Shown here in pieces: positions 51,769-59,865 of a stretch of DNA of 64,000 nucleotides. How positions within the stretch are numbered: the first letter of the stretch is position 1; every line of letters begins with the position of its first letter. A program made the translations under genes and the position numbers. The notes under the pieces are model-generated. The model ran no database searches. It was given only the letters and a program-made list of their open reading frames with translations, and was not told where the DNA came from. The DNA comes from Croceitalea marina (GTDB lineage Bacteria > Bacteroidota > Bacteroidia > Flavobacteriales > Flavobacteriaceae): NCBI RefSeq assembly GCF_042684265.1, contig NZ_JBHULB010000016.1, positions 62,001 through 126,000 on the forward strand. Reading direction: 5' to 3'.

Positions 51769-52989
51769 TTATCGTATTTTTAATGTGACAATACTCACAA
51801 TTGCGAGCATAATCCCAATAATCCAAAAGCGGGTTACTATTTTGCTTTCGTGATAAGATTTCTTTTGATAATGATGGTGTAAGGGTGCCATTAAGAATAT
51901 CCTTTTACCCTCGCCATGTTTTTTCTTTGTATGCTTAAAGTATCCTACTTGTAACATCACTGAAAGTGATTCTGCAAAGAAGATTCCGCATAATATTGGA
52001 ATAAGCAATTCTTTTCTTACGATTATGGCAATCACTGCGATTACCCCACCAATGGTCAAACTACCCGTATCTCCCATAAAAACCTGCGCAGGAAAGGTAT
52101 TATACCATAAAAAACCAACTAAGGCTCCCACAAAAGCCGCAATAAAAACTAGTAACTCGCCAACCTTTGGGATATAAAAAATATCGAGATAAGAGGAGAA
52201 TTCTATATTACCGGATACCAATGTAAAAATGCCAAGTGTAAGCACTATTATCGCCGAAGAACCCGCTGCAAGTCCATCAATACCATCTGTAAGGTTTGCG
52301 CCATTAGAAACCGCCGTCACTATTAAAATCACTACAGGAATAAATATTAACCAAGCATAATCTTTCATTCCTTCACCGGCCCACGAGATAAAGTCTGCAT
52401 AATCCAATTCGTTATTCTTAAAAAAGGGAACATTGGTTTTTGTTGATTTTTTCTCTTTGCCAATTACCTTTTCTACTTTAAAGTCTTTAGTAATCATGGT
52501 ACCATCTTTCTCTTTCATGGTGACCCCTGGGTGAAAATAAAGTGTGGCTCCTACTATCAATCCTAGAACTACTTGGCCTAAAACTTTAAACCTACCTTTT
52601 AAACCTTTTTTATTTTTCTTGAAGATTTTAATATAATCATCGATAAACCCAATGATTCCCATCCATACGGTAGTAACAATCAACAAAATGATATAGATGT
52701 TCTTTATATCAGCAAATAGAATAACTGGAATCAATGTAGACATAATGATAATCAAACCACCCATGGTAGGTGTACCCGCTTTTTCTTTTTGACCTTCTAA
52801 ACCTAAATCACGAACACTTTCACCTATTTGTTTTGCCTGTAGAAAAACAATAATGCGCTTACCATAAATCATAGCAATAAGCAATGACAACAGCACAGCC
52901 ATACCTGCCCTAAAAGTCTGAAACTGAAATAAGGAAGCCCCAGGCAATTGATATTGTTGTTCTAAAAATTCAAAAAGGTAGTATAGCAT
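51769..52989 (-). CDS. mraY: Phospho-MurNAc-pentapeptide transferase MraY
   Basis: A 406-residue multi-helix enzyme that makes lipid I from UDP-MurNAc-pentapeptide and undecaprenyl phosphate. KAGTPTMGGL (71-80), GFIDDYIKIFKKNKKGLKGR (about 114-133), NLTDGIDGLA (about 233-242) and the C-terminal APLHHHYQKKS are the metal- and substrate-binding motifs. It is longer than the E. coli form because of an extra loop (about 155-200, KEKDGTMITKDFKVEK) that is common in Bacteroidetes. It sits 7 bases after murE; murF, which is often in this place, is absent. Confidence 0.96.
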   Translation of the reverse strand: MLYYLFEFLEQQYQLPGASLFQFQTFRAGMAVLLSLLIAMIYGKRIIVFLQAKQIGESVRDLGLEGQKEKAGTPTMGGLIIIMSTLIPVILFADIKNIYIILLIVTTVWMGIIGFIDDYIKIFKKNKKGLKGRFKVLGQVVLGLIVGATLYFHPGVTMKEKDGTMITKDFKVEKVIGKEKKSTKTNVPFFKNNELDYADFISWAGEGMKDYAWLIFIPVVILIVTAVSNGANLTDGIDGLAAGSSAIIVLTLGIFTLVSGNIEFSSYLDIFYIPKVGELLVFIAAFVGALVGFLWYNTFPAQVFMGDTGSLTIGGVIAVIAIIVRKELLIPILCGIFFAESLSVMLQVGYFKHTKKKHGEGKRIFLMAPLHHHYQKKSYHESKIVTRFWIIGIMLAIVSIVTLKIR

Positions 52990-52996
52990 TACTACA

Positions 52997-54460
52997 TTAT
53001 TTATTTAAACTGTTGAGCGCAGCCTTAACTTCTTTAAAGTCGTCAAAGTCAATGCGCTTTCCATTGGTTTCTTGATAATTCTCATGACCCTTGCCAGCCA
53101 CAAGTATGATATCGTTGGCCGAAGCCAATTTACAAGCCGTTTTTATAGCCTGTTTTCTATTCTCAATTGCTAAAATCTTTTTTATATTCTGAGGTTCTAC
53201 CCCAGCTTCCATCTCTTCAATGATTACTTCTGGTGATTCAGTTCTTGGGTTGTCTGAAGTAAAGATGGCTTGATTGCTCATTTCTGAAGCGATATGACCC
53301 ATAACCGGACGCTTAGACTTATCACGGTCACCACCACACCCCACTACGGTGATAACGTTTTCATTTCCAGTCCTCAATGCATTGATAGTAATCAACACAT
53401 TTTTTAGTGCATCCGGCGTATGGGCATAATCAACTATAGCCGTAATTTTCTCTTTCGATATAAAATATTGAAACCTTCCATCTACGTTTTCCAACTCACT
53501 GATAAGTCTTAGAATCTCAAGCTTTTCCAATCCTAGAATATCAGCGGTGGCGTAGATCGCCAAGAGGTTATATGCGTTAAAATCACCTATTAATTTTGAC
53601 CAAAGTTCGTTGTCGTCAATCTTTAATAATTGGCCGTTTATTTGGTTTTCTAAAATTTGTGCCCTGTAATCAGCAAATGATTTTAATGCATAGGTATATT
53701 TTCTGGCTTTGGTATTTTGAAGCATTACCATGCCATTTTTATCATCAAAATTAGTAAGTGCAAATGCCGTTCTTGAAAGGCCGTCGAACAACTCCTTTTT
53801 AGTGTCTCTATACTCGGCAAAAGTTTTATGATAGTCTAAATGGTCATGCGACAAATTGGTAAATATTGCTCCTTCAAAATGCAAGCCCTCCGCTCTTTTT
53901 TGATGAATACCATGTGAACTTACCTCCATAAAGCAGAACTCCACACCCTCTTGATTCATTAAATGCAAATGCCAATTTATGGTCATCACATCTGGGGTGG
54001 TATGGGTAGTCGGGTATTCTTTTTCGTCTACCATAATCTTGATGGTAGATATCAAGCCTACTTTATAACCAGCCTTTTTAAATAGACTGTACAATAATGA
54101 ACTTACAGTAGTCTTTCCATTAGTGCCGGTAACGCCGACTAATTTTAAGTTTTTAGAAGGATTCTCATAAAAATTGGACGCCATTATAGCCAAGGCCTTG
54201 TTGCCATTATCCACTTCTAGATAGGTCACCCCGTTCACAAGTATTTCAGGGAGCTTCTCACAAACAATTGCCTTTGCACCTTGATTGATAGCGGTTTGTA
54301 TGTATTTATGGCCATCGGTAATCAAACCTTTTATAGCAACGAATACATCATCCATCTCGACTTTTCTAGAATCGAAATGTAAATGATTTACCATAACATT
54401 GGTATCACCACTTACTGCAGCAAGACTAACACCGTACAATATGTCTTTTAGTAACTTCAT
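52997..54460 (-). CDS. murE: UDP-N-acetylmuramoyl-tripeptide synthetase MurE (meso-diaminopimelate adding)
   Basis: A 487-residue Mur ligase for the third residue. TGTNGKTT (111-118) is the ATP loop, and the DNPR motif (FTSDNPRTESPE, about 403-414) is the signature of enzymes that add meso-diaminopimelate rather than L-Lys. HDHLDYH and IVDYAHTPDAL are also present. It overlaps ftsI by 4 bases and is 7 bases upstream of mraY. Confidence 0.96.
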   Translation of the reverse strand: MKLLKDILYGVSLAAVSGDTNVMVNHLHFDSRKVEMDDVFVAIKGLITDGHKYIQTAINQGAKAIVCEKLPEILVNGVTYLEVDNGNKALAIMASNFYENPSKNLKLVGVTGTNGKTTVSSLLYSLFKKAGYKVGLISTIKIMVDEKEYPTTHTTPDVMTINWHLHLMNQEGVEFCFMEVSSHGIHQKRAEGLHFEGAIFTNLSHDHLDYHKTFAEYRDTKKELFDGLSRTAFALTNFDDKNGMVMLQNTKARKYTYALKSFADYRAQILENQINGQLLKIDDNELWSKLIGDFNAYNLLAIYATADILGLEKLEILRLISELENVDGRFQYFISKEKITAIVDYAHTPDALKNVLITINALRTGNENVITVVGCGGDRDKSKRPVMGHIASEMSNQAIFTSDNPRTESPEVIIEEMEAGVEPQNIKKILAIENRKQAIKTACKLASANDIILVAGKGHENYQETNGKRIDFDDFKEVKAALNSLNK

Positions 54461-56466
54461 GACAATTGCAAGACTATTTTAGTGACATCGTTAATATTTG
54501 TTCCTTCCGCTACGGATTGTGTTTTTACTTTTCCATTACCACTTACTTCAACTTGTAACCCTAAATTTTCTAGAATCGCAACAGCATCCATTCCGCTCAT
54601 TCCCTTTAAATTGGGAACTTTATGGTATTCTTTTTGAGCATGGGCATAAAACTTTCCATAAGCCTTTTCTAATGGTCCGTATTCTACTTTTACAGGTAAA
54701 ACTTCATCTACAACCGGCGAAATTGTATGTATTTTTTGGGCCATATCTTTAAATACAGGCCCGGCCACATCAGCGCCATAAATACCCACTTCCCTATCAG
54801 GTTCATGAATAATTACAATACAAGAATATTTTGGGTTATCAGCAGGAAAGTAGCCTACAAAAGATGAGATGTACTGAAGTTTATCCGGGTCTTTTGCAAC
54901 ATAATTTTTCTGCGCAGTACCAGTTTTACCTGCCATGGAAAAATTCTTTGCGTAAAGTCCATTTCCTGTACCATAATCCTGTTCAACAACATCTTTTAAG
55001 AGCTGACGAACTTTTTTTACCGTTTCTTTTGAGCAGATAGAAGGATTTATGACTTCCTTACCGAATTCTTTGAGCACTTTATTCCCGACTCTCGCCTCTT
55101 TGATGAATCGAGGTCGAACCAGCTCACCATCATTGGCGATTGCATTGTAAAAAGCTAAGGTTTGCATCGGCGTCATTGCTACTTCATATCCATGGGACAT
55201 CCATGCCAAAGAAATGCCAGACCATCCTTTATCGCCAGGGTATCGTATTACAGGTTGACCTTCACCAACGATAGGCAAACCTAAATCTTCATGCAAGCCC
55301 ATATTCATGAGCCTATCTACGTATCTCTTAGGGTTTTCTTTATAATTCTCATGAATCATTTTAGCAAAAGCTGTATTCGATGACAAGGCAAAAGCCTTTG
55401 CCATTGAAATTTTACCATAACCTCCCCACTTAGAATCTCTCACCGTTCTATCATAAATTCTCCACCGTCCTTTTTCAGTATCAAAAACGGTACTTGTGTC
55501 TACCACTTTGTCTTCTAAAGCGGCGACCATAGACATTAATTTAAAAGTAGACCCTGGTTCATGAGATTCCCCAACGGCATAGTTCAACCTTTCATAGTAC
55601 TTACCCTCTTTAGTCCTTCCTAAATTTGAAATGGCTTTTACCTCTCCTGTTTTCGTCTCCATTACTACTACACATCCATGGTCTGCTTTGTAATGTTCCA
55701 ATTGCTTAAGCAAAGCATGATGGGCGATGTCCTGAATGTTCGTATTAATGGTTGTTACAATATCTCGACCATCTTGTGGTTCAACGATATTATCGAACCC
55801 AACTGGTTTCCATTGACTTCCTGCACTTTTTTGTTTTAGACGTTTTCCCTCATTACCTCTTAAGAAATCCTTTCCAAAAGCGCCATCTAGGCCAACTCTG
55901 GTAAAGTGCCCTTCATTATCAATTTTTTCATAGCCAATACTACGTGCCGCCATTCCGCCAAGCGGATATTCACGTACTACGCGATGCGACTCCATAAAAC
56001 CTCCACGATTAGGGCCATATCGAAACAAAGGAAATTTGCGCATGCGTGCATAATCTAAATACTCTACATTTCTTGCAATTAACTTATAGCCGTTTCTATT
56101 GGCTCTCGCTTTGCGAAGCAATTGTTTATAATATGAAGAAGGTCTATTGAACAATACGCCCAAAGAATCACATAAAGGACCTATGTTGGCTTTCCAATCT
56201 TTTTCGGTGACCGTATTGGCATCAAAACGTATCTCGTACTTGGCAACCGATGCAGCAAGAAGGCTACCATCATCAGCATAGATATTACCACGATTTGGTT
56301 GAATGGTAAACATTTTCTCGGTCTTGGCCATTGCCATATCCTTATAGGTCTGACCTTTGACCATTTGTATATCCACCAATTTCACCACTACAGCAACCGC
56401 AAAGAGAAGAAGACCCCCTGCGATGAGGTAGAGTCTATTCATTATATTTTTCTCTTTTATTGCCAC
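54457..56466 (-). CDS. ftsI: Division-specific penicillin-binding protein FtsI (PBP3) with PASTA domain
   Basis: A 669-residue class B penicillin-binding protein. It starts with a GTG directly after the ftsL stop; the protein start AIKEKNIMNRLYLIAG is a conserved flavobacterial form, so the later ATG at 56442 was not used. One membrane helix (about 12-29) is followed by the non-penicillin module and transpeptidase with S306-T-F-K309, S362-S-N364 and K514-T-G-T517. The end (about 612-669, VPNLKGMSGMDAVAILENLG) is one PASTA domain, which binds muropeptides in other PBPs. It works with FtsW. Confidence 0.95.
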   Translation of the reverse strand: MAIKEKNIMNRLYLIAGGLLLFAVAVVVKLVDIQMVKGQTYKDMAMAKTEKMFTIQPNRGNIYADDGSLLAASVAKYEIRFDANTVTEKDWKANIGPLCDSLGVLFNRPSSYYKQLLRKARANRNGYKLIARNVEYLDYARMRKFPLFRYGPNRGGFMESHRVVREYPLGGMAARSIGYEKIDNEGHFTRVGLDGAFGKDFLRGNEGKRLKQKSAGSQWKPVGFDNIVEPQDGRDIVTTINTNIQDIAHHALLKQLEHYKADHGCVVVMETKTGEVKAISNLGRTKEGKYYERLNYAVGESHEPGSTFKLMSMVAALEDKVVDTSTVFDTEKGRWRIYDRTVRDSKWGGYGKISMAKAFALSSNTAFAKMIHENYKENPKRYVDRLMNMGLHEDLGLPIVGEGQPVIRYPGDKGWSGISLAWMSHGYEVAMTPMQTLAFYNAIANDGELVRPRFIKEARVGNKVLKEFGKEVINPSICSKETVKKVRQLLKDVVEQDYGTGNGLYAKNFSMAGKTGTAQKNYVAKDPDKLQYISSFVGYFPADNPKYSCIVIIHEPDREVGIYGADVAGPVFKDMAQKIHTISPVVDEVLPVKVEYGPLEKAYGKFYAHAQKEYHKVPNLKGMSGMDAVAILENLGLQVEVSGNGKVKTQSVAEGTNINDVTKIVLQLS

Positions 56467-56793
56467 TTAGTTTTCTGTTTTGACTATTATTTTTTGAGGT
56501 GGATTTGTCGATGGCCGCAAACCTTTTGCTACAACTTCATTTTTCAATGAAGATTCTAGTTTTAACTGCTGAAGATCTCTTCGATTTTTAACAAATTCGC
56601 TACGAAGCGCCCGCACCTCTTCATTCAATTGCGAAATCTCATGAACTTTTTTGTCGGCCTGATGGCTACTAGAGATCATCATAGCTGCCAAAAAGGAAGC
56701 GAAGAGCAGAAAAAGCCAGTTCTTAGGCGCAGCATCCGCTCCGACCAAAAACTTACCTTTAAGTATGTCCAATAATCCTTTTCTCATTTTCAA
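56467..56793 (-). CDS. ftsL: FtsL-like cell division protein
   Basis: A 108-residue bitopic protein. One membrane helix (about 25-42, NWLFLLFASFLAAMMIS) is followed by a coiled coil rich in Leu, Glu and Arg (about 50-90, HEISQLNEEVRALRSEFVK), the layout of FtsL and FtsB that joins FtsQ to FtsI-FtsW. The sequence is not conserved enough for identification by itself; it is placed between rsmH and ftsI as FtsL is in all dcw clusters. It abuts ftsI. Confidence 0.85.
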   Translation of the reverse strand: MKMRKGLLDILKGKFLVGADAAPKNWLFLLFASFLAAMMISSSHQADKKVHEISQLNEEVRALRSEFVKNRRDLQQLKLESSLKNEVVAKGLRPSTNPPQKIIVKTEN

Positions 56794-56799
56794 CTATTC

Positions 56800-57708
56800 T
56801 TATCTACGTTCTGCTATACGCAGCTTTGCACTTCTTGCTCTATTATTCTTTGCAATCTCCTTTGCCGATGGAACTATTAATCCACCAACCTTTTTTAAGG
56901 GCACATTGGTGTTTCCATAAAAATCCTTTTCCGCTTCACCTTCAAATCGACCATCTCTAATAAATCTTTTTACAAGTCTATCTTCTAATGAGTGGTAACT
57001 CATCAAACTCAATCGTCCTCCTTTATCCAACATTTCAGGGGTTTGCAACAAAAACTCCTTTAATATTTCAATTTCTTGGTTAACCTCAATTCGAATAGCT
57101 TGATAGATTTGCGCCAAAATTTTGTTCTCTTTCATCTTTGGCAAAAAGGGTTTCAAAACAGTTTTTAATTGATCTGTTGTTTTGATTCGATTTTCGTTTC
57201 TTGAATCGACTATCGTTTTAGAAATAGCCCCTGCGTTACGCAGCTCGCCATATTCGAACAGCACTCTTACCAATTCTTCTTGTGGGTAGTTGTTAACCAC
57301 ATCATAAGCTGAACGTCTGTTGTTTTTACTCATCCGCATATCCAAATCAGCATCAAACCGAATTGAAAATCCGCGTTTAGCCTCATCGAATTGATGCGAA
57401 GACACCCCAAAATCTGCCAAGATTCCATCAACTTTTAGAATGCCATAGAACTTTAAAAACTGTCGTAGAAACCTAAAATTCTCATTAATCAATACGAATC
57501 TGTCATCATCAATCGCATTCTCTAGTGCATCTTCGTCTTGATCAAAAGCATATAGCTTTCCTTTTTCGCCCAGTCTTTTTAATATTTCTTTGGAGTGACC
57601 GCCACCCCCGAAGGTGACATCAACATACACTCCATTTTCTTTTATATTCAGCCCATCTACCGACTCTACAAGTAGAACAGGATTATGGTACGATTCACTC
57701 GTCGACAT
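56800..57708 (-). CDS. rsmH: 16S rRNA (cytosine-1402-N4)-methyltransferase RsmH (MraW)
   Basis: A 302-residue SAM methyltransferase that modifies C1402 in the ribosomal P-site. The ATG at 57708 (MSTSESYHNPVLLVE) fits the family; an in-frame start at 57744 would add 12 residues that lie inside mraZ. DVTFGGGGHS (SAM site), LADFGVSSHQFD, RISF-like GFSIRFDADLDMRM, and the C-terminal SYHSLEDRLVKRFI and ARSAKLRIAER motifs are present. It overlaps mraZ by 14 bases and precedes ftsL by 6 bases. Confidence 0.94.
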   Translation of the reverse strand: MSTSESYHNPVLLVESVDGLNIKENGVYVDVTFGGGGHSKEILKRLGEKGKLYAFDQDEDALENAIDDDRFVLINENFRFLRQFLKFYGILKVDGILADFGVSSHQFDEAKRGFSIRFDADLDMRMSKNNRRSAYDVVNNYPQEELVRVLFEYGELRNAGAISKTIVDSRNENRIKTTDQLKTVLKPFLPKMKENKILAQIYQAIRIEVNQEIEILKEFLLQTPEMLDKGGRLSLMSYHSLEDRLVKRFIRDGRFEGEAEKDFYGNTNVPLKKVGGLIVPSAKEIAKNNRARSAKLRIAERR

Positions 57709-58153
57709 CAAAAATGTTTTCGGCCAATGCTTCGTAATCTTCATCTGACATTGACTCTAGCGTTGCCTCATATTGTGCCTTGTCCCAAATCTCAATCTTA
57801 TCGTGAGAGGCATTTAAAACCACTTCTTTTTTAATACCGGCGTACTCGAAAAGATTTTTCGGAATTTGCAATCGCCCAGTATCTTCATCGACAGGCACTT
57901 CTTTTAAACCTGCGGTAAATCGCATTAAGAACAATTCAAATTGCTTGCCTCTACCACCCTTTTTCATCACTTTTTGCATCACCTCGTCAAACTTTACCCT
58001 AGGATGTAGTTCTAAGCAGGTTTTGAACACGGCACGCTTGATAACAAACTCATCCTTGATATAAGGGAAGAGCTTATTTTTTAACGAGGTAGGAAGGTTA
58101 ATTCTCCCTTTCGCATCAGCTTTGCATTCGTATTGTCCGACGATTGAAGTCAA
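57695..58153 (-). CDS. mraZ: Transcriptional regulator MraZ
   Basis: A 152-residue MraZ with two SpoVT-AbrB-like halves (about 1-70 and 78-145); GQYECKADAKGRINLP and VDEDTGRLQIP are the paired DXXXR-type motifs. It binds direct repeats upstream of its own operon and controls dcw expression in other bacteria. The start is TTG at 58153; the codon just before is a TAG stop, so no earlier start exists and no later one retains the conserved N-terminus. It is the first gene of the dcw operon, with four GTGGA boxes and a TATATTTG promoter box upstream. Confidence 0.94.
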   Translation of the reverse strand: MTSIVGQYECKADAKGRINLPTSLKNKLFPYIKDEFVIKRAVFKTCLELHPRVKFDEVMQKVMKKGGRGKQFELFLMRFTAGLKEVPVDEDTGRLQIPKNLFEYAGIKKEVVLNASHDKIEIWDKAQYEATLESMSDEDYEALAENIFDVDE

Positions 58154-58183
58154 CTAAAAGTGTGTTAATTATAATTAATAACT

Positions 58184-58191
58184 CAAATATA
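58184..58191 (-). promoter_or_regulatory. Predicted -7 box of the dcw operon
   Basis: On the minus strand TATATTTG fits TAnnTTTG exactly and lies 30 bases before the mraZ TTG start. The nearest GTGGA box (58217-58213) lies 21 bases upstream and would overlap the -33 region. Confidence 0.55.
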
Positions 58192-58212
58192 TAGATTTTA
58201 TTTGCAGATATT

Positions 58213-58268
58213 TCCACAAAAATCCACTTTGTTAATAAATTTTCCACTCTGAAATAAATAAATTCCAC
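58213..58268 (-). promoter_or_regulatory. Four GTGGA direct repeats, candidate MraZ operator
   Basis: On the minus strand GTGGA occurs at 58217-58213, 58227-58223, 58247-58243 and 58268-58264, usually followed by A/T-rich bases. Spacing is 10, 20 and 21 bp, so all boxes face the same side of the helix. In E. coli MraZ binds TGGGN boxes every 10 bp; this set resembles it in spacing and G-rich core and lies directly upstream of mraZ. Confidence 0.6.
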
Positions 58269-58336
58269 CTTTTCAAAATAAAAAATGGTCATCTTAGATA
58301 GATTTCACAACTTTTAAGAACTGCGGAACGAAAGAT

Positions 58337-58364
58337 TTTGAATGATATGAAATGCCTATATTTG
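58337..58364 (+). promoter_or_regulatory. Predicted promoter of the hydrolase-engB operon
   Basis: TTTG (58337-58340) and TATATTTG (58357-58364) match the -33 and -7 consensus with 16 bases between, 23 bases before the ATG at 58388. Confidence 0.55.
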
Positions 58365-58387
58365 CCGTTCTTGACCAACTAACTTAG

Positions 58388-59152
58388 ATGGAAGACCAAA
58401 TTATTTCTGAAGGCAAATACAGATACATAGAAATTGGTGAAGGCACTCCTATAATTATACTTCACGGACTAATGGGTGGGCTCAGTAATTTTCATGGTGT
58501 CACCGATTATTTTCCTAAAAAAGGATATAAAGTTTTGGTGCCAGAGCTACCCATCTATGACATGCCAATGTTGAAAACCACAGTCAAGAATTTTGCGAAG
58601 TTCTTAGAAGGTTTTATAGAATTCAAGGGCTTAAAAGATGTCATTCTTCTTGGAAACTCTTTGGGGGGCCATATTGGTTTACTTCACACCAAAATGTTTC
58701 CTGAAATGGTCAAGGCCTTGGTGATTACAGGAAGTTCTGGACTCTATGAAAGCGCAATGGGCGACGGTTACCCAAAAAGGGGAGATTATGAGTTTATAAA
58801 GAAAAAAGCGCAAGATGTTTTTTACGACCCTGAAGTTGCGACAAAAGAAATTGTTGATGAAGTTTTTACAACGGTAAACGACCGTATGAAATTGGTCAAA
58901 ACCTTGGCGATTGCCAAAAGTGCCATAAGACATAATATGTCTAAAGATTTGCCTAAAATGAAAACCCCCACCTGTATTATTTGGGGAGAAAATGATAGCG
59001 TTACGCCACCAAACGTTGCCAAAGAGTTTCATGAGCTTCTACCTGATTCAGATCTTTTTTGGATAGAAAAATGTGGTCATGCGCCAATGATGGAACACCC
59101 AAATGAATTCAATACGATTTTAGAATCTTGGTTGACCCAACGTAATTTCTAG
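58388..59152 (+). CDS. Alpha/beta hydrolase
   Basis: A 254-residue cytosolic alpha/beta hydrolase. The oxyanion region HGLMGG (25-30), nucleophile Ser92 in LGNSLGGH (about 89-96), acid Asp in WGENDSVTP (about 199-207) and catalytic His in CGHAPMMEHP (about 228-237) complete the triad. Substrates cannot be told. It is divergent from mraZ, and engB follows 5 bases after its stop, so the two form an operon. Confidence 0.88.
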   Translation: MEDQIISEGKYRYIEIGEGTPIIILHGLMGGLSNFHGVTDYFPKKGYKVLVPELPIYDMPMLKTTVKNFAKFLEGFIEFKGLKDVILLGNSLGGHIGLLHTKMFPEMVKALVITGSSGLYESAMGDGYPKRGDYEFIKKKAQDVFYDPEVATKEIVDEVFTTVNDRMKLVKTLAIAKSAIRHNMSKDLPKMKTPTCIIWGENDSVTPPNVAKEFHELLPDSDLFWIEKCGHAPMMEHPNEFNTILESWLTQRNF

Positions 59153-59157
59153 CCAAA

Positions 59158-59775
59158 ATGAAAATCACCTCAGCTGAATTTGTAATGAGTAATTCAGATG
59201 TGGCCAAATGCCCTAAGGAGCCGCTGCCTGAATATGCTTTTATCGGACGTTCTAACGTAGGTAAATCATCACTTATTAATATGTTGGTTGACCGCAAGAG
59301 TCTTGCTAAAACATCGGGCAGACCAGGAAAAACACAATTGATCAATCATTTTAAGATCAACCAAAATTGGTTTTTGGTCGATTTGCCCGGTTATGGTTAC
59401 GCACGGGTCAGTAAAAAGGATAAAAAAGTATTTCAGAAATATATCACAGCCTATTTTGAAAAGCGAAAACAACTTGTATGCTCTTTTGTACTGGTAGACA
59501 TTCGCCATGAACCCCAACCCATTGATTTAGAGTTTATGGAATGGTTGGGCGCTAACGGGGTTCCATTTGCCATCATATTTACCAAGGCTGACAAACTAAA
59601 ACCAGGGGCAATAGAAAGACACGTAAATACCTATCTAAACTTGCTTCTAGAAACCGCATGGGAAGAGGCCCCGCCTCACTTTGTGACCTCATCGTCAAAT
59701 CGCATGGGAAAAGAAGTTCTATTGTCATATATCAACGATATTAACGAGAGTTTTTTTGGTAAAAAAAATAGCTAA
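59158..59775 (+). CDS. engB: Ribosome biogenesis GTPase YihA/YsxC (EngB)
   Basis: A 205-residue small GTPase for late assembly of the large ribosomal subunit. G1 is GRSNVGKSSL (30-39), switch I is TSGRPGKTQ, G3 is DLPGYGYARV (about 77-86), G4 is TKADK (about 143-147) and G5 is TSSSNRMG. Size is usual. It follows the hydrolase by 5 bases and is followed by a weak hairpin. Confidence 0.95.
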   Translation: MKITSAEFVMSNSDVAKCPKEPLPEYAFIGRSNVGKSSLINMLVDRKSLAKTSGRPGKTQLINHFKINQNWFLVDLPGYGYARVSKKDKKVFQKYITAYFEKRKQLVCSFVLVDIRHEPQPIDLEFMEWLGANGVPFAIIFTKADKLKPGAIERHVNTYLNLLLETAWEEAPPHFVTSSSNRMGKEVLLSYINDINESFFGKKNS

Positions 59776-59789
59776 ATCTTTTTTATTGC

Positions 59790-59817
59790 AACAGACATTA
59801 TCCATTTCTCTGTTTTT
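59790..59817 (+). terminator. Weak terminator after engB
   Basis: AACAGA (59790-59795) pairs with TCTGTT (59809-59814) around a 13-base loop and leads into a short T-run. Only six base pairs, so it is a weak candidate. Confidence 0.35.
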
Positions 59818-59865
59818 AAATTGATTAGTTTTAGATTTATTTTTTGAAATGCTTATTTTCAATTA

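Noticed and set aside
52830..52845. Further copy of the TTTCTGTAGA motif inside mraY
   Set aside because: Only CTGTAGA matches; the right half (TGG part) is missing, so it looks like a chance hit.
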